Below are positions 9,426 to 17,920 of a stretch of DNA of 64,000 bases, piece by piece (the stretch's first letter is position 1; every line of letters begins with the position of its first letter). The position numbers and the translations under genes were made by a program. The notes below the pieces were generated by a model that made no database searches, was not told the origin of the DNA, and saw only the letters and a program-made list of their open reading frames with translations. The stretch is from positions 682,001 through 746,000 of the forward strand of contig NZ_JAGIPG010000001.1 in the NCBI RefSeq assembly GCF_017877055.1, written 5' to 3'. Origin of the DNA: Neorhizobium galegae. Its GTDB lineage: Bacteria; Pseudomonadota; Alphaproteobacteria; Rhizobiales; Rhizobiaceae.

Positions 9426-9583
9426 TGCGGTCTGCGCCTCACGACAGGAACCACAATCCCTGGGGCCATACTCGATCCAAAGGGAGCTGTCCCTGGCCAG
9501 GCCCGTGGGCTTGGACACACGGCGCCCACCTACGTTTGTAGGCACCCAGGATCGTAAACATCCATCGGTTGCCGTGGATCGCA
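9426..9583 (+). ncRNA. ssrS: 6S RNA
   Basis: Regulatory RNA that mimics an open promoter and sequesters sigma-70 RNA polymerase in stationary phase. TGCGGTCTGCG (9426-9436) and CGTGGATCGCA (9573-9583) pair into an 11-bp closing stem with G-U wobbles, giving a 158-base molecule, a normal 6S length. A TATATT -10 box sits at 9415-9420, just before the predicted 5' end. Inside is a CCTAC/GTAGG hairpin near 9529-9542 on the 3' side of the central bubble. Position directly after zapA matches the arrangement in many proteobacteria. The identification rests on fold and synteny. Confidence 0.75.
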
Positions 9584-9680
9584 CTTCATCTTCCTCGATT
9601 TCAGCGCGGTTTCCCTTGCGCGTCCGGGCTTTATGCCGGCGCTTATTCATTTAAGCGAACTCTAATGCGTTTACCATGTC

Positions 9681-11567
9681 GTGGACTTGACGCCGCCTGA
9701 TCACAGTCTGGGCGATGCTCTTAATCCTCTTTTCAAACGACGGGACTATCTTCCCGGCATGCGTATCAACGAGATCACTAATTGGGCCTATGGTGTCACG
9801 GTCGTCCTGACCGTGCTGTCCGGTGCCGCCTTCATTCTGTCTGCAAAGAGCGCCAATCAGGAGCGGATCGCCGTCGAGGAGCACCTTTCCCTGGATGAGC
9901 TCTCCGAGGATCTGGCGCTCGGCGCGGAAGAGCGCACCGATGAAGCCCGGCTTTACGTGATGCGCGGCGAGGACCGCCATCTCCAGGCTTTCCGGCGCAA
10001 GGAGACCGAGGAGCAGGGGCTCGAACAGACGATCAAGGGCATAAAGGCGCTCGGCGTCTCTAATGCCGAGCTTGCGGCATTGGTCGAGGTGGGGCAGGAC
10101 GCGGACGCCCTCGATCAGCTCGAAGAGGCGGCTATCGCGGCCTACCGGGACGGCAACCGGGCCGGGGCGCAGGAGGCATTGTTCGGTCCCGAGCATGACC
10201 GCCTTCAAACCGGGCTCCTGGAAACCGTCACCCGTTTCCGCGAACTGGTGAAGGCGCGTACCGGGACTGCGGTAGCACTCGCGCAGTCGCGCAGCGACTG
10301 GTGGGGTTTTGCCGCCAAGACGATGCTTGCCATCACCGCCGCACTTTTCCTCGGCGTCCTCTATTTCGTGCTGAAGCGCCGCGTCGCCATGCCGCTCACC
10401 CGTATGACCGGCATCGTCACCCGGCTCGCCCGGCAGGATTATGCCGTGGAAGTGCCGATCGACCGCCGACGGGACGAGATCGGCGAAATGAACCAGGCAA
10501 TCCACATCTTCCGCGAAAACGGACTGGAGCGGGATCGCCTCGATGCGGAACGGCGGGCCGACCAGCTCACCAAGGATCTCATCCTGCAGATGATGCACCG
10601 CCTGCAGGCCTGCCAGACGCAGGGCGAACTGGCGGATGTCGTCTCCCGTTTCGCGCCGCAGATCTTTCCGAACCTCGCGGGCCAGCTCTATGTGCTGAAC
10701 GACAGCCGAACGATGCTTATCGAGATTGGATCCTGGCTCAACCCGCAGCTTTCGGCCCCGTCCTTCCCGACCAGCGCCTGCTGGAGCCTGCGCCGCGGGC
10801 GGCCGCACCTGAGCCATCACGGCCAGGGCGACATTCCCTGCCAGCATCTGGGCGAAAGCGATGTCGCCGGGCTCTGCGTGCCCCTGACGGCGCAGGGCGA
10901 TACGATCGGCCTACTCTATTTCGAAGAGCGTCCCGGCCATGCGATGGCGGCGGAAGGCTCGCGCCTCTATCTCGAACTGATCGCCGAGAATATCGGCCTT
11001 GCGGTCGCGAACCTGCAGCTCCGTGATCGGCTGACCAATCTTGCCGTGCGCGATGCGTTGACCGGCCTTCTCAATCGCCGCTGCCTCGACGAGACGCTCG
11101 GGCGCCACGGGCGCGACCATGCAAGCCAGCCGCTCGCCTGCCTGATGATGGATATCGACCGCTTCAAGCGCTTCAACGACGAATTCGGGCACGACGCGGG
11201 CGACATGGTGATGCAATATGTCGCGCAGATAATGCTCGACACCGTTGGCCAGGCGGGGACCTGCTACCGCTTCGGCGGCGAGGAATTTACCGTGCTTGTG
11301 CCGGACGCAACGGAGACCGCCGCCTTCGAGCTTGCCGAACGGCTGCGGCAGAAAATCGCCACGACGCCGCTTTCGCATGGCGGCCGTATCCTCGGCCTGG
11401 TGTCGATTTCGATCGGCGTCGCGGGCTCGCCCGTCGAAGGGCCGGTTTCGACGCTCCTCACGCGGGCGGATGCTGCACTTTTCGAAGCCAAGGCTGGCGG
11501 GCGGAATCAGACCGTGCTTGCGGGTGCTGTAAAGCTTACGGATCAGGCGAGCCGCAACTCGGCTTGA
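9681..11567 (+). CDS. membrane diguanylate cyclase (HAMP-GAF-GGDEF)
   Basis: Predicted to make cyclic di-GMP from two GTP in response to a periplasmic or cytosolic signal. Order: membrane segment at about residues 36-55, a helical periplasmic part, a second segment at about 214-232, a HAMP domain to about 285, a GAF-like domain about 300-450, then GGDEF about 455-615. The active-site motif is intact (RFGGEEF). The inhibitory I-site RxxD that should sit nine residues before it reads GQAG, so product inhibition is probably lost. GTG 9681 gives 628 residues; ATG 9759 (MRINEITNW) is an alternative, and neither has a strong ribosome binding site. It lies between 6S RNA and fau, where rhizobia usually have nothing similar. 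Confidence 0.85.
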   Translation: MDLTPPDHSLGDALNPLFKRRDYLPGMRINEITNWAYGVTVVLTVLSGAAFILSAKSANQERIAVEEHLSLDELSEDLALGAEERTDEARLYVMRGEDRHLQAFRRKETEEQGLEQTIKGIKALGVSNAELAALVEVGQDADALDQLEEAAIAAYRDGNRAGAQEALFGPEHDRLQTGLLETVTRFRELVKARTGTAVALAQSRSDWWGFAAKTMLAITAALFLGVLYFVLKRRVAMPLTRMTGIVTRLARQDYAVEVPIDRRRDEIGEMNQAIHIFRENGLERDRLDAERRADQLTKDLILQMMHRLQACQTQGELADVVSRFAPQIFPNLAGQLYVLNDSRTMLIEIGSWLNPQLSAPSFPTSACWSLRRGRPHLSHHGQGDIPCQHLGESDVAGLCVPLTAQGDTIGLLYFEERPGHAMAAEGSRLYLELIAENIGLAVANLQLRDRLTNLAVRDALTGLLNRRCLDETLGRHGRDHASQPLACLMMDIDRFKRFNDEFGHDAGDMVMQYVAQIMLDTVGQAGTCYRFGGEEFTVLVPDATETAAFELAERLRQKIATTPLSHGGRILGLVSISIGVAGSPVEGPVSTLLTRADAALFEAKAGGRNQTVLAGAVKLTDQASRNSA

Positions 11568-11616
11568 AACAGGCCGGCGATAGAACTCTGCGGCAGCCGA
11601 TATCCACTGCTGCAGC

Positions 11617-11784
11617 ATGCTTCTCGCTGTCGAGGACGACGGGATCGGCGGGCGCGAGGGCGATGCGCCAAAGGGCGCCGGGCCCGGCAGCCGCATGGTC
11701 AGATCCATGGCCGCCACGCTCGGCTCGACGATCCATTGCGTGCCTTCTCTTTCCGGCACCCGTGCCGAACTGAGGGTCAGCCTT
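11617..11784 (+). pseudogene. C-terminal fragment of a sensor histidine kinase
   Basis: About 56 codons match the end of an ATP-binding HATPase_c domain of the HWE/HisKA_2 type: a G1 box (DDGIG), a G2-like box (GAGPGSRM in place of GTGLG), then the typical RSMAATLGS and a closing GTRAELRVSL. Everything upstream (dimerisation domain, N and F boxes) is missing, and a stop lies a few codons before. The frame runs on into the CorC gene by chance. This is a decayed gene, probably a leftover of a larger insertion or deletion. Confidence 0.7.
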
Positions 11785-12051
11785 CAACAGGCGATGTCCC
11801 GGAGACGGCGTCTTTCTGCCACGCTCGAAGCCCTTCATTTTGTTCCCGCCATTGCAATGCCCGCATGCCGACCCTATGATTTCCGGATGCGCGTGAAGGT
11901 GCATAGCTCCGAGAACCAGCCCGGTTTTCTGAACTGTGCGCGAAACGTCGCGGACGAAGCGCCTTTGGCGCGGTCGGATGGATGCGGGCGCTCCTCGGAG
12001 CGGCACATCCGTTTCGCGTGCAGGCATATTGTTCCAATCAAAGAGCTTCTC

Positions 12052-13335
12052 TTGTTAACCGAAATACTCATCGTCATTGCCCTCACCGTCCTGAACGGTG
12101 TCCTCGCGATGTCGGAACTTGCCGTCGTCTCCTCCCGTCCGGTGCGGCTCCGGATCATGGCCGAGCAGGGTAATCGCGGCGCGGCAACCGCCATACGGCT
12201 CGCCGAAGACCCCGGCCGCTTCCTTTCCTCCGTCCAGATCGGCATCACGCTGGTCGGCGTGCTGTCCGGCGCATTCTCGGGCGCCACGCTCGGTGCGCGG
12301 CTGACCACCTGGTTCGAAGCGCAGGGCATGGCGGGCAACCTCGCCGACTGGCTGGGCGTCGGCACCGTCGTCGTTTTCATCACCTACCTGTCGCTGATCG
12401 TCGGCGAACTGGTGCCGAAGCAGATCGCGCTGCGCGCGCCGGAGGCGGTCGCCGCCCGTGTCGCACCCGCCATGAAAATGCTGGCGACGGTCGGCGCGCC
12501 GATCGTCTGGTTGCTCGATGTCTCCGGCCGGCTCGTCCTCAGCCTGCTCGGCCAGCGGGGCGAGCAGGGCGACCGGGTCACCGACGAGGAAATCCGTACC
12601 GTGCTTGCCGAGGCCCAGAGCGCCGGCGTGATCGAGACGGAAGAATCGGCAATGATCTCGGGCGTCATGCGACTTGCCGACCGCACGGCGCGCGGCCTGA
12701 TGACGCCGCGCCGGGATGTCGAGGTCATCGATATCGAGGACGGGCCGGACGAAATCCGCGAGCAGCTGCGCGCCACGCAGCGCTCGCGCCTGCCGATCCG
12801 CAACGGCAGTTCGGACGAGATCATGGGTACGCTGTTCGTCAAGGACGCCTACGACTTCATCGCCGGCGGCAAGATGCTGGATATCCGCGGCATCATGCGC
12901 GAGGCGCCCGTCGTCTCCGACCTGACCGGCGCGCTCGACGTCATCCAGGCGCTTCGCCGCGCGCCGGCCCATATGGTCCTGGTCTATGACGAATACGGTC
13001 ACTTCGAAGGCATCATCACCTCGGGCGACATCCTCGAGGCGATCACCGGCGTCTTCCAGGAGGAAAACGACGAGGAACCTGCGATCGTTGCCCGCGACGA
13101 CGGTTCTTTCCTGATCGCCGGCTGGATGCCGGTCGATGAATTCGCCGACCAGATGGGTTTTTCGCTCGGGGACGATCCCGGCTACGAGACGGTCGCGGGT
13201 TTTGTGCTCGACGAGATGAAACGCCTGCCGGAACTCGGCGAGAGCTTCACCAAGAACGGCTGGACCTTCGAGGTCATCGATCTCGACGGCCGCCGCATCG
13301 ACAAGCTTTTGGTAAAGCGGTCGGACAGGGCATGA
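12052..13335 (+). CDS. CorC/HlyC-type CNNM-CBS membrane protein
   Basis: Membrane protein of the DUF21/CNNM plus CBS family, linked to Mg2+/Co2+ export and often annotated as hemolysin. Residues 1-190 are the CNNM transmembrane domain (ILIVIALTVLNGVLAMSELA at the start), about 205-325 are two CBS domains, and about 340-420 form the CorC_HlyC domain. I start it at TTG 12052, where homologous proteins begin (M-L-T-E-I), giving 427 residues; the frame is open further upstream but there encodes the kinase remnant. Its stop overlaps the fau start as ATGA, so the two are translationally coupled. Confidence 0.85.
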   Translation: MLTEILIVIALTVLNGVLAMSELAVVSSRPVRLRIMAEQGNRGAATAIRLAEDPGRFLSSVQIGITLVGVLSGAFSGATLGARLTTWFEAQGMAGNLADWLGVGTVVVFITYLSLIVGELVPKQIALRAPEAVAARVAPAMKMLATVGAPIVWLLDVSGRLVLSLLGQRGEQGDRVTDEEIRTVLAEAQSAGVIETEESAMISGVMRLADRTARGLMTPRRDVEVIDIEDGPDEIREQLRATQRSRLPIRNGSSDEIMGTLFVKDAYDFIAGGKMLDIRGIMREAPVVSDLTGALDVIQALRRAPAHMVLVYDEYGHFEGIITSGDILEAITGVFQEENDEEPAIVARDDGSFLIAGWMPVDEFADQMGFSLGDDPGYETVAGFVLDEMKRLPELGESFTKNGWTFEVIDLDGRRIDKLLVKRSDRA

Positions 13336-13934
13336 TGGACGTCTTGAAGACCAAGGCGGAGCTTCGAGCCGCGCGGCTTGCCGCGCGGGACGCCATTCCG
13401 CCGGTCGAGCGCATCGAGAAGAGCCTTGTCATCGCATCGCACGGGGTAGAGGCAATCGATCTCGAAGCCGGCGCGATCGTTTCGGGTTTCCTGCCGATCC
13501 GCTCGGAAGTCGATGTGCGGCCGCTGATGGCGCATCTGCGCGACCGCAGCGCGCGGCTCTGCGTGCCGGTCATTCTCGACAAGCAGACCATCGTTTTTCG
13601 CGAACTGGTGCGCGGCGCGGAACTGGTGGCGGGCGTGTTCGGCACGTTCGGGCCGGGGCCGGATGCGGCGGAACTCGAACCGCAGGTGATGCTGGTGCCG
13701 CTGTCGGCTTTCGATGCGGCGGGGCACCGGATCGGCTACGGCGGCGGTTATTACGACCGGGCGATCCATCGCCTGCAGCAAAAAGGCCTGAACCCGAAGC
13801 TGATCGGGATTGCCTTCGACTGCCAGGAAGTGGCATCTGTTCCCTTTGAACCTCACGATATCAGACTAGACGCTGTCCTGACGGAGAGCGGTTACCGGTC
13901 CTTCGAAGATATGGGCCGCGCACGGATTGGATAA
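13332..13934 (+). CDS. fau: 5-formyltetrahydrofolate cyclo-ligase
   Basis: Converts 5-formyl-THF to 5,10-methenyl-THF with ATP, keeping the folate one-carbon pool free of a dead-end form. Seen are the N-terminal KAELRAARLAARDAI, the phosphate/folate region GYGGGYYDR near residue 137, and LIGIAFDCQ near 157. Length 200 is normal. ATG 13332 overlaps the preceding stop; ATG 13335 is equally possible. It sits in the classic fau neighbourhood, but is separated from ssrS by the cyclase and CorC genes. Confidence 0.93.
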   Translation: MMDVLKTKAELRAARLAARDAIPPVERIEKSLVIASHGVEAIDLEAGAIVSGFLPIRSEVDVRPLMAHLRDRSARLCVPVILDKQTIVFRELVRGAELVAGVFGTFGPGPDAAELEPQVMLVPLSAFDAAGHRIGYGGGYYDRAIHRLQQKGLNPKLIGIAFDCQEVASVPFEPHDIRLDAVLTESGYRSFEDMGRARIG

Positions 13935-13936
13935 GA

Positions 13937-14761
13937 ATGCGCCTTTTGTTCCTGGGTGACATGGTGGGCAAGACCGGCCGCGTGGCGGTCTGGGAAAAGC
14001 TGCCCGGCCTCGTCGCCGACCTGAAGCTCGATTTCGTCATCGTCAACGGCGAGAATGCCGCCGGCGGCTTCGGCATTACCGAGGATATCTTTCTCGAGAC
14101 GATCAATGCCGGCGCCGACGTGGTGACGACCGGCAACCATGTCTGGGACCAGAAGGAGGCGGTGAGCTTTGCCGGCCGCCACGAGCAGTTCCTGCGCCCC
14201 GCCAACTATCCCGCCGGCACGCCTGGCAAGGGGTCCGGCATCTTCTACGCCCGCAACGGCGCGCGCATCCTGGTCGCCAACATCATGGGCCGGGTGTTCA
14301 TGCATCCGGAACTCGACGACCCCTTCAAGAGCGCCGAGGCGATCCTCGCCGCGGCACCCCTGAAGGAACAGGCGGACGCGATCATCTTCGACTTCCATGC
14401 GGAAGCGACCAGCGAGAAACAATGCTTCGGGCATTTCGTCGACGGCCGCGCCAGCCTCGTGGTCGGCACCCACACGCATGTGCCGACGGCCGACTGCCAG
14501 ATTTTGAACGCCGGCACCGGTTACATGTCGGATGCCGGCATGTGCGGCGACTACGACTCGTCGCTCGGCATGGACAAGGAAGAACCGCTCAACCGCTTCA
14601 TCTCGAAAATGCCGAAGGGCCGTTTCGAGGCGGCGACCGGCCCTGCGACCATCTGCGGCCTCGGCATCGAGATTTCCGATACGACCGGGCTTGCGGAGAA
14701 GATCGAGCCGCTGAGGATGGGGCCGCGGCTTGCGGAGACCATTCCGTCCTTCTGGCGGTAG
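13937..14761 (+). CDS. YmdB-type metallophosphoesterase (TIGR00282)
   Basis: Calcineurin-like phosphodiesterase; the Bacillus relative YmdB hydrolyses 2',3'- and 3',5'-cyclic nucleotides. Metal ligands visible: FLGDMVG (Asp 8), NGENAAGG (Asn/Glu near 40), TTGNHVWD near 68, DFHAEATSEK near 153 and GTHTHVPT near 178. Length 274 is typical. It starts two bases after the fau stop, so the pair forms an operon, a common order in rhizobia. The biological substrate in alphaproteobacteria is not established. Confidence 0.88.
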   Translation: MRLLFLGDMVGKTGRVAVWEKLPGLVADLKLDFVIVNGENAAGGFGITEDIFLETINAGADVVTTGNHVWDQKEAVSFAGRHEQFLRPANYPAGTPGKGSGIFYARNGARILVANIMGRVFMHPELDDPFKSAEAILAAAPLKEQADAIIFDFHAEATSEKQCFGHFVDGRASLVVGTHTHVPTADCQILNAGTGYMSDAGMCGDYDSSLGMDKEEPLNRFISKMPKGRFEAATGPATICGLGIEISDTTGLAEKIEPLRMGPRLAETIPSFWR

Positions 14762-14771
14762 GTTTTCGAAG

Positions 14772-15101
14772 CTACCGCCGGTGGTTGCTGCGCTTCGTGC
14801 CGTCGTAGAAGCCGGGCGGTTTCTTGGCGACCCAGCTGACGAATTTGCCGATCTCGGGATGGTCGAGAAGGGATGCGATGGTCGAATACGACTTTTCGAG
14901 TTCCGCCTCGCTGAACAGCGCATGGATCTGCCGGTGGCAGATGCGGTGGAGAAATTGCGTTTCCCGCCCACCTCGGCTCTTCGGGACGAGATGGTGCTCG
15001 TCGCGCTGATCCTCGGGGATCAGCCGGCCGCACAGGGGGCAGATTTCAGGCTCGGGCTGCTGATACCACGAGACGATGTCCTGTTTTTGCTTTCTCATCA
15101 T
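14772..15101 (-). CDS. HNH endonuclease-like protein
   Basis: A 109-residue protein with a zinc-knuckle HNH core: CPLCG at about residues 20-24, then DEHHLVPKSRGG (first His pair) and LHRICHRQIHALFSE, with the second half of the knuckle and the last catalytic His. This is the minimal beta-beta-alpha metal nuclease fold with little else. The start overlaps the stop of the upstream nucleotidyltransferase-like gene, so the two are coupled. Whether it is a DNA nuclease, a repair factor or a defence effector cannot be told. Confidence 0.75.
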   Translation of the reverse strand: MMRKQKQDIVSWYQQPEPEICPLCGRLIPEDQRDEHHLVPKSRGGRETQFLHRICHRQIHALFSEAELEKSYSTIASLLDHPEIGKFVSWVAKKPPGFYDGTKRSNHRR

Positions 15102-15697
15102 CGTTCACCGGCACGAGTCATCCACTTCTCGAATTCCGCGGTCGTCCTCACCTCTCCATCCAGCACCGCCTCATAGACTGATGCGCTCGAGGCCGGCTTG
15201 CCGCCTTTCGGCGCGTTGGCGACAAGTTCCGCCTTGATGATCAGGATCGTTTCCCGCGCCCCGTCGGTCAAGCGGGCCAGAAGCGTCTTCAGGTGTCCGA
15301 GATCCGGCTGGCGGTCCGGTTCGTCGATGAACCAGATGTCGAAATTCCAGTCCTCGCCCTTTTCCGTCCGGTAGGTGAGGCCAAGATAGAGGCCGTCCGG
15401 GTAGTTCTGCGGTTCGGTGTTCCAGAAGCCGCTGTCGTTACGGTAGCGCAGTGCGCCGACGCGGCTGTCGAGCATCAGTTCGCCGGCGATCTCTGCGACA
15501 GTCCGGCGGGTGGCGGGGTCCAGCTTCTCGCAGATCACGGTGATGTCGATGTCGCGGCGGACCATCACGCCGAGCGCCGAGCTTCCGACCCGGACCGGAT
15601 TGCCTGCGGTGCGGAGCAGCGCGTCAAGGTGCAGCGCGCCGACGATCGCGTCGGCCTCGGCCTGCAGTTCCGCCTGCTTCTCCAGAATGACCGACAT
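15098..15697 (-). CDS. nucleotidyltransferase-fold protein, uncharacterised
   Basis: A 199-residue protein with the minimal nucleotidyltransferase signature: VGSSALGVMVRRDIDITV near residues 37-54, that is GS followed by DxD, then a possible third acidic residue in WNFDIWF near 130. I recall related proteins, with the WNTxP and PDGLYLGLTYR segments, in actinobacteria and proteobacteria, without a known role. It is complete. It is translationally coupled to the HNH gene. It could modify RNA, protein or small molecules; MNT-type antitoxin activity is one option but no HEPN partner is present. Confidence 0.7.
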   Translation of the reverse strand: MSVILEKQAELQAEADAIVGALHLDALLRTAGNPVRVGSSALGVMVRRDIDITVICEKLDPATRRTVAEIAGELMLDSRVGALRYRNDSGFWNTEPQNYPDGLYLGLTYRTEKGEDWNFDIWFIDEPDRQPDLGHLKTLLARLTDGARETILIIKAELVANAPKGGKPASSASVYEAVLDGEVRTTAEFEKWMTRAGER

Positions 15698-15771
15698 GGC
15701 TCTCCCCGCGCTTTGAGAGGGTTACGTCCGGCATCGCAGGCCCGGCGTCAAGCCTCGGACAGACATGCTCT

Positions 15772-15800
15772 TTGACATTTGCGCTGCGAATAAGTAGGAA
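15772..15800 (+). promoter_or_regulatory. candidate sigma-70 promoter of the helicase gene
   Basis: TTGACA at 15772-15777 is followed after 17 bases by TAGGAA at 15795-15800; TAAGTA overlaps just before. The -35 box is perfect and the -10 box weak. The predicted start would leave a 5' leader of about 65 bases before ATG 15872. Confidence 0.35.
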
Positions 15801-15871
15801 CGGCGCAATGTTCGGCTGCGAGTGTTGCAGCCACAGCGCTTTGCGCGCGACAATCCGAAAGACAGATTTAG

Positions 15872-17809
15872 ATGACCGACTACAACGGCGCCGTTCCGGC
15901 GATCGCCAAGGCATTGGCGAAACGGGGCTATGTTACGCTGACCCCCGTCCAGAAATCCATGCTCGACCCGGCTCTCATCCATTCCGATGCGCTGGTTTCG
16001 GCGCAGACCGGTTCGGGCAAGACCGTTGCCTTCGGCCTGGCGATTGCTCCGACACTGCTCGGCGACGCGGAAAAGTTCGGCCCGGCGCGCCAGCCGCTGG
16101 CGCTCGTCATTGCGCCGACCCGTGAACTGGCGATGCAGGTCACCCGCGAGCTGGAATGGCTCTATGAGATGACCGGGGCGGTCATCACCAGCTGCGTCGG
16201 CGGCATGGACATCCGCAGCGAACGGCGCGCGCTCGAACGCGGCGCCCATATCGTCGTCGGAACGCCCGGCCGTCTCTGCGACCATATTCGCCGCAACGCG
16301 CTCGACATGTCGGAGCTCAAGGTCGCCGTACTCGACGAGGCGGACGAGATGCTCGACCTCGGTTTCCGCGAAGACCTGGAATTCATCCTGGAATCGGCCC
16401 CCGCCGAACGCCGTACGCTGATGTTCTCGGCAACCGTGCCGGCCGCGATCGCCAAGCTTGCCAAGAGCTACCAGCGCGACGCGGTCCGCATCGCGACCTC
16501 GGCCGAGGAAAAGCAGCATGTCGATATCGAATACCGGGCGCTTGCCGTCGCATCCGCCGACCGCGAAAACGCGATCATCAACGTGCTGCGCTATTATGAA
16601 GCGACCAATGCGATCGTGTTCTGCTCGACCCGTGCTGCCGTCAATCATCTGACCGCGCGGTTCAACAACCGCAATTTCGCGGTCGTGGCGCTCTCCGGCG
16701 AACTGACGCAGAACGAACGCACCCATGCGCTGCAGGCGATGCGTGATGGCCGTGCCCGCGTCTGCATCGCCACCGACGTCGCCGCCCGCGGCATCGACCT
16801 GCCGGGTCTCGACCTCGTCATCCATGCCGACCTGCCGTCCAATCCGGAAACGCTGCTCCACCGCAGCGGCCGAACTGGCCGCGCCGGGCGCAAGGGCATC
16901 AGCGCGCTGATCGTGCCGGTGAATGCCCGCCGCAAGGCCGAGCGCCTGCTCGGCGGTGCCGGCATTTCCGCCACCTGGGCTCGTCCGCCGTCCGCCGAAG
17001 AGGTGATGCGCCGCGACGACGAGCGGCTGCTGGCCGATCCGATCTTCACCGAAAAGCCGCGCGAGGAAGAGCAGGATCTGATCGCGAAGCTGGTCGAGAG
17101 CCATGGCGCTGAAAAGCTGGCTTCCGCCTTCGTCAATCTCTACCGCACCAAATATTCGGCGCCCGAGGATCTGATCGAGATCTCGGTGCAGCAGGATACC
17201 CGCAAGCCGCGCGAGCGGACCGGCGGCGAGGGCGATTTCCCGATGACCCGGCGCCCGTCGCGCGACGAATTCGGCCCGGCCGTGTGGTTCTCGCTGTCGG
17301 TCGGCCGCAAGCAGAATGCCGAGCCGCGCTGGCTGATCCCGATGCTCTGCCGCAACGGCAACGTCACCAAGCGCGAGATCGGCGCGATCAAGATGCAGCA
17401 GGACGAAACCTTCGTCGAGATCGCCGCAGATCACGCCGATGCCTTCATGCAGGCGATCGGCAAGGAAAAGGCGCTGGAGCGGGGTATCCGCGTCACCCGG
17501 CTGACCAGCGCGCCGGATCTCAGCCGTCCTGCACCGGCCAAGCCCTATCCCAAGAAGTCCTATGACGATCGCCCGAAAGAGTCTCACGGCGATGACTGGT
17601 CGAAGGGCAAGCCGCGGAAGAATACGTCCAACGCTGCCGGTCCGGGCGGCCCGCGGGCAGCCGAGGCGCGCGGCGATGGAAAGCCTTTCAACAAGGATTC
17701 CAAGCCGTTCCGCAAGGACGCCCAGCCCTTCAAGAAGGACGACAAGCCTTTCAAGAAGAAGGACAAGCCGAAACTGGCCAACAGCAGCAATTTCGAGCGC
17801 CGGAAGTAG
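15872..17809 (+). CDS. DEAD-box RNA helicase with DbpA-type RNA-binding domain
   Basis: ATP-dependent RNA helicase, probably for ribosome assembly or cold-growth RNA remodelling. Motifs in order: Q-motif TPVQ, AQTGSGKT (I), APTRELA (Ia), TPGR (Ib), DEAD (II), SATVP (III), IVFCSTR (IV), ATDVAARGID (V) and HRSGRTGRAG (VI). Around residues 470-545 is a DbpA_RNA_bind-like domain (REIGAIKMQQDETFVEI). The tail, residues about 550-645, is Lys/Pro-rich with repeats of the KPFxKDxKPF type and is likely a disordered RNA-binding extension. It is 645 residues, longer than E. coli DbpA because of the tail. Confidence 0.93.
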   Translation: MTDYNGAVPAIAKALAKRGYVTLTPVQKSMLDPALIHSDALVSAQTGSGKTVAFGLAIAPTLLGDAEKFGPARQPLALVIAPTRELAMQVTRELEWLYEMTGAVITSCVGGMDIRSERRALERGAHIVVGTPGRLCDHIRRNALDMSELKVAVLDEADEMLDLGFREDLEFILESAPAERRTLMFSATVPAAIAKLAKSYQRDAVRIATSAEEKQHVDIEYRALAVASADRENAIINVLRYYEATNAIVFCSTRAAVNHLTARFNNRNFAVVALSGELTQNERTHALQAMRDGRARVCIATDVAARGIDLPGLDLVIHADLPSNPETLLHRSGRTGRAGRKGISALIVPVNARRKAERLLGGAGISATWARPPSAEEVMRRDDERLLADPIFTEKPREEEQDLIAKLVESHGAEKLASAFVNLYRTKYSAPEDLIEISVQQDTRKPRERTGGEGDFPMTRRPSRDEFGPAVWFSLSVGRKQNAEPRWLIPMLCRNGNVTKREIGAIKMQQDETFVEIAADHADAFMQAIGKEKALERGIRVTRLTSAPDLSRPAPAKPYPKKSYDDRPKESHGDDWSKGKPRKNTSNAAGPGGPRAAEARGDGKPFNKDSKPFRKDAQPFKKDDKPFKKKDKPKLANSSNFERRK

Positions 17810-17888
17810 TCTGGGCGCGATGTTGCGCGACCCCGGTTCAATGCGAACCCGGGTGTCCGCGTCGCCGACCGGAATTGCGGATGAGATC

Positions 17889-17913
17889 AAGGGGCGGCCC
17901 GAAGCCGCCCCTT
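17889..17913. terminator. bidirectional terminator between convergent genes
   Basis: AAGGGGCGGC (17889-17898) and GCCGCCCCTT (17904-17913) form a 10-bp stem with a 5-base loop, with short U-runs possible in both directions. It lies between the helicase stop and the convergent hydrolase stop. Confidence 0.7.
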
Positions 17914-17920
17914 TGTCGTC

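Noticed and set aside
9651-10847. 398-codon open frame on the minus strand
   Set aside because: Antisense to the diguanylate cyclase gene, which has clear domain structure.
11617-12051. N-terminal extension of the CorC-type protein
   Set aside because: The frame is continuous, but its first part is a histidine-kinase remnant and the rest has no similarity; the TTG start at 12052 matches where the family begins.
15722-17890. 722-codon open frame on the minus strand
   Set aside because: Antisense to the DEAD-box helicase gene; no motifs, and it runs past both gene ends without a ribosome binding site.
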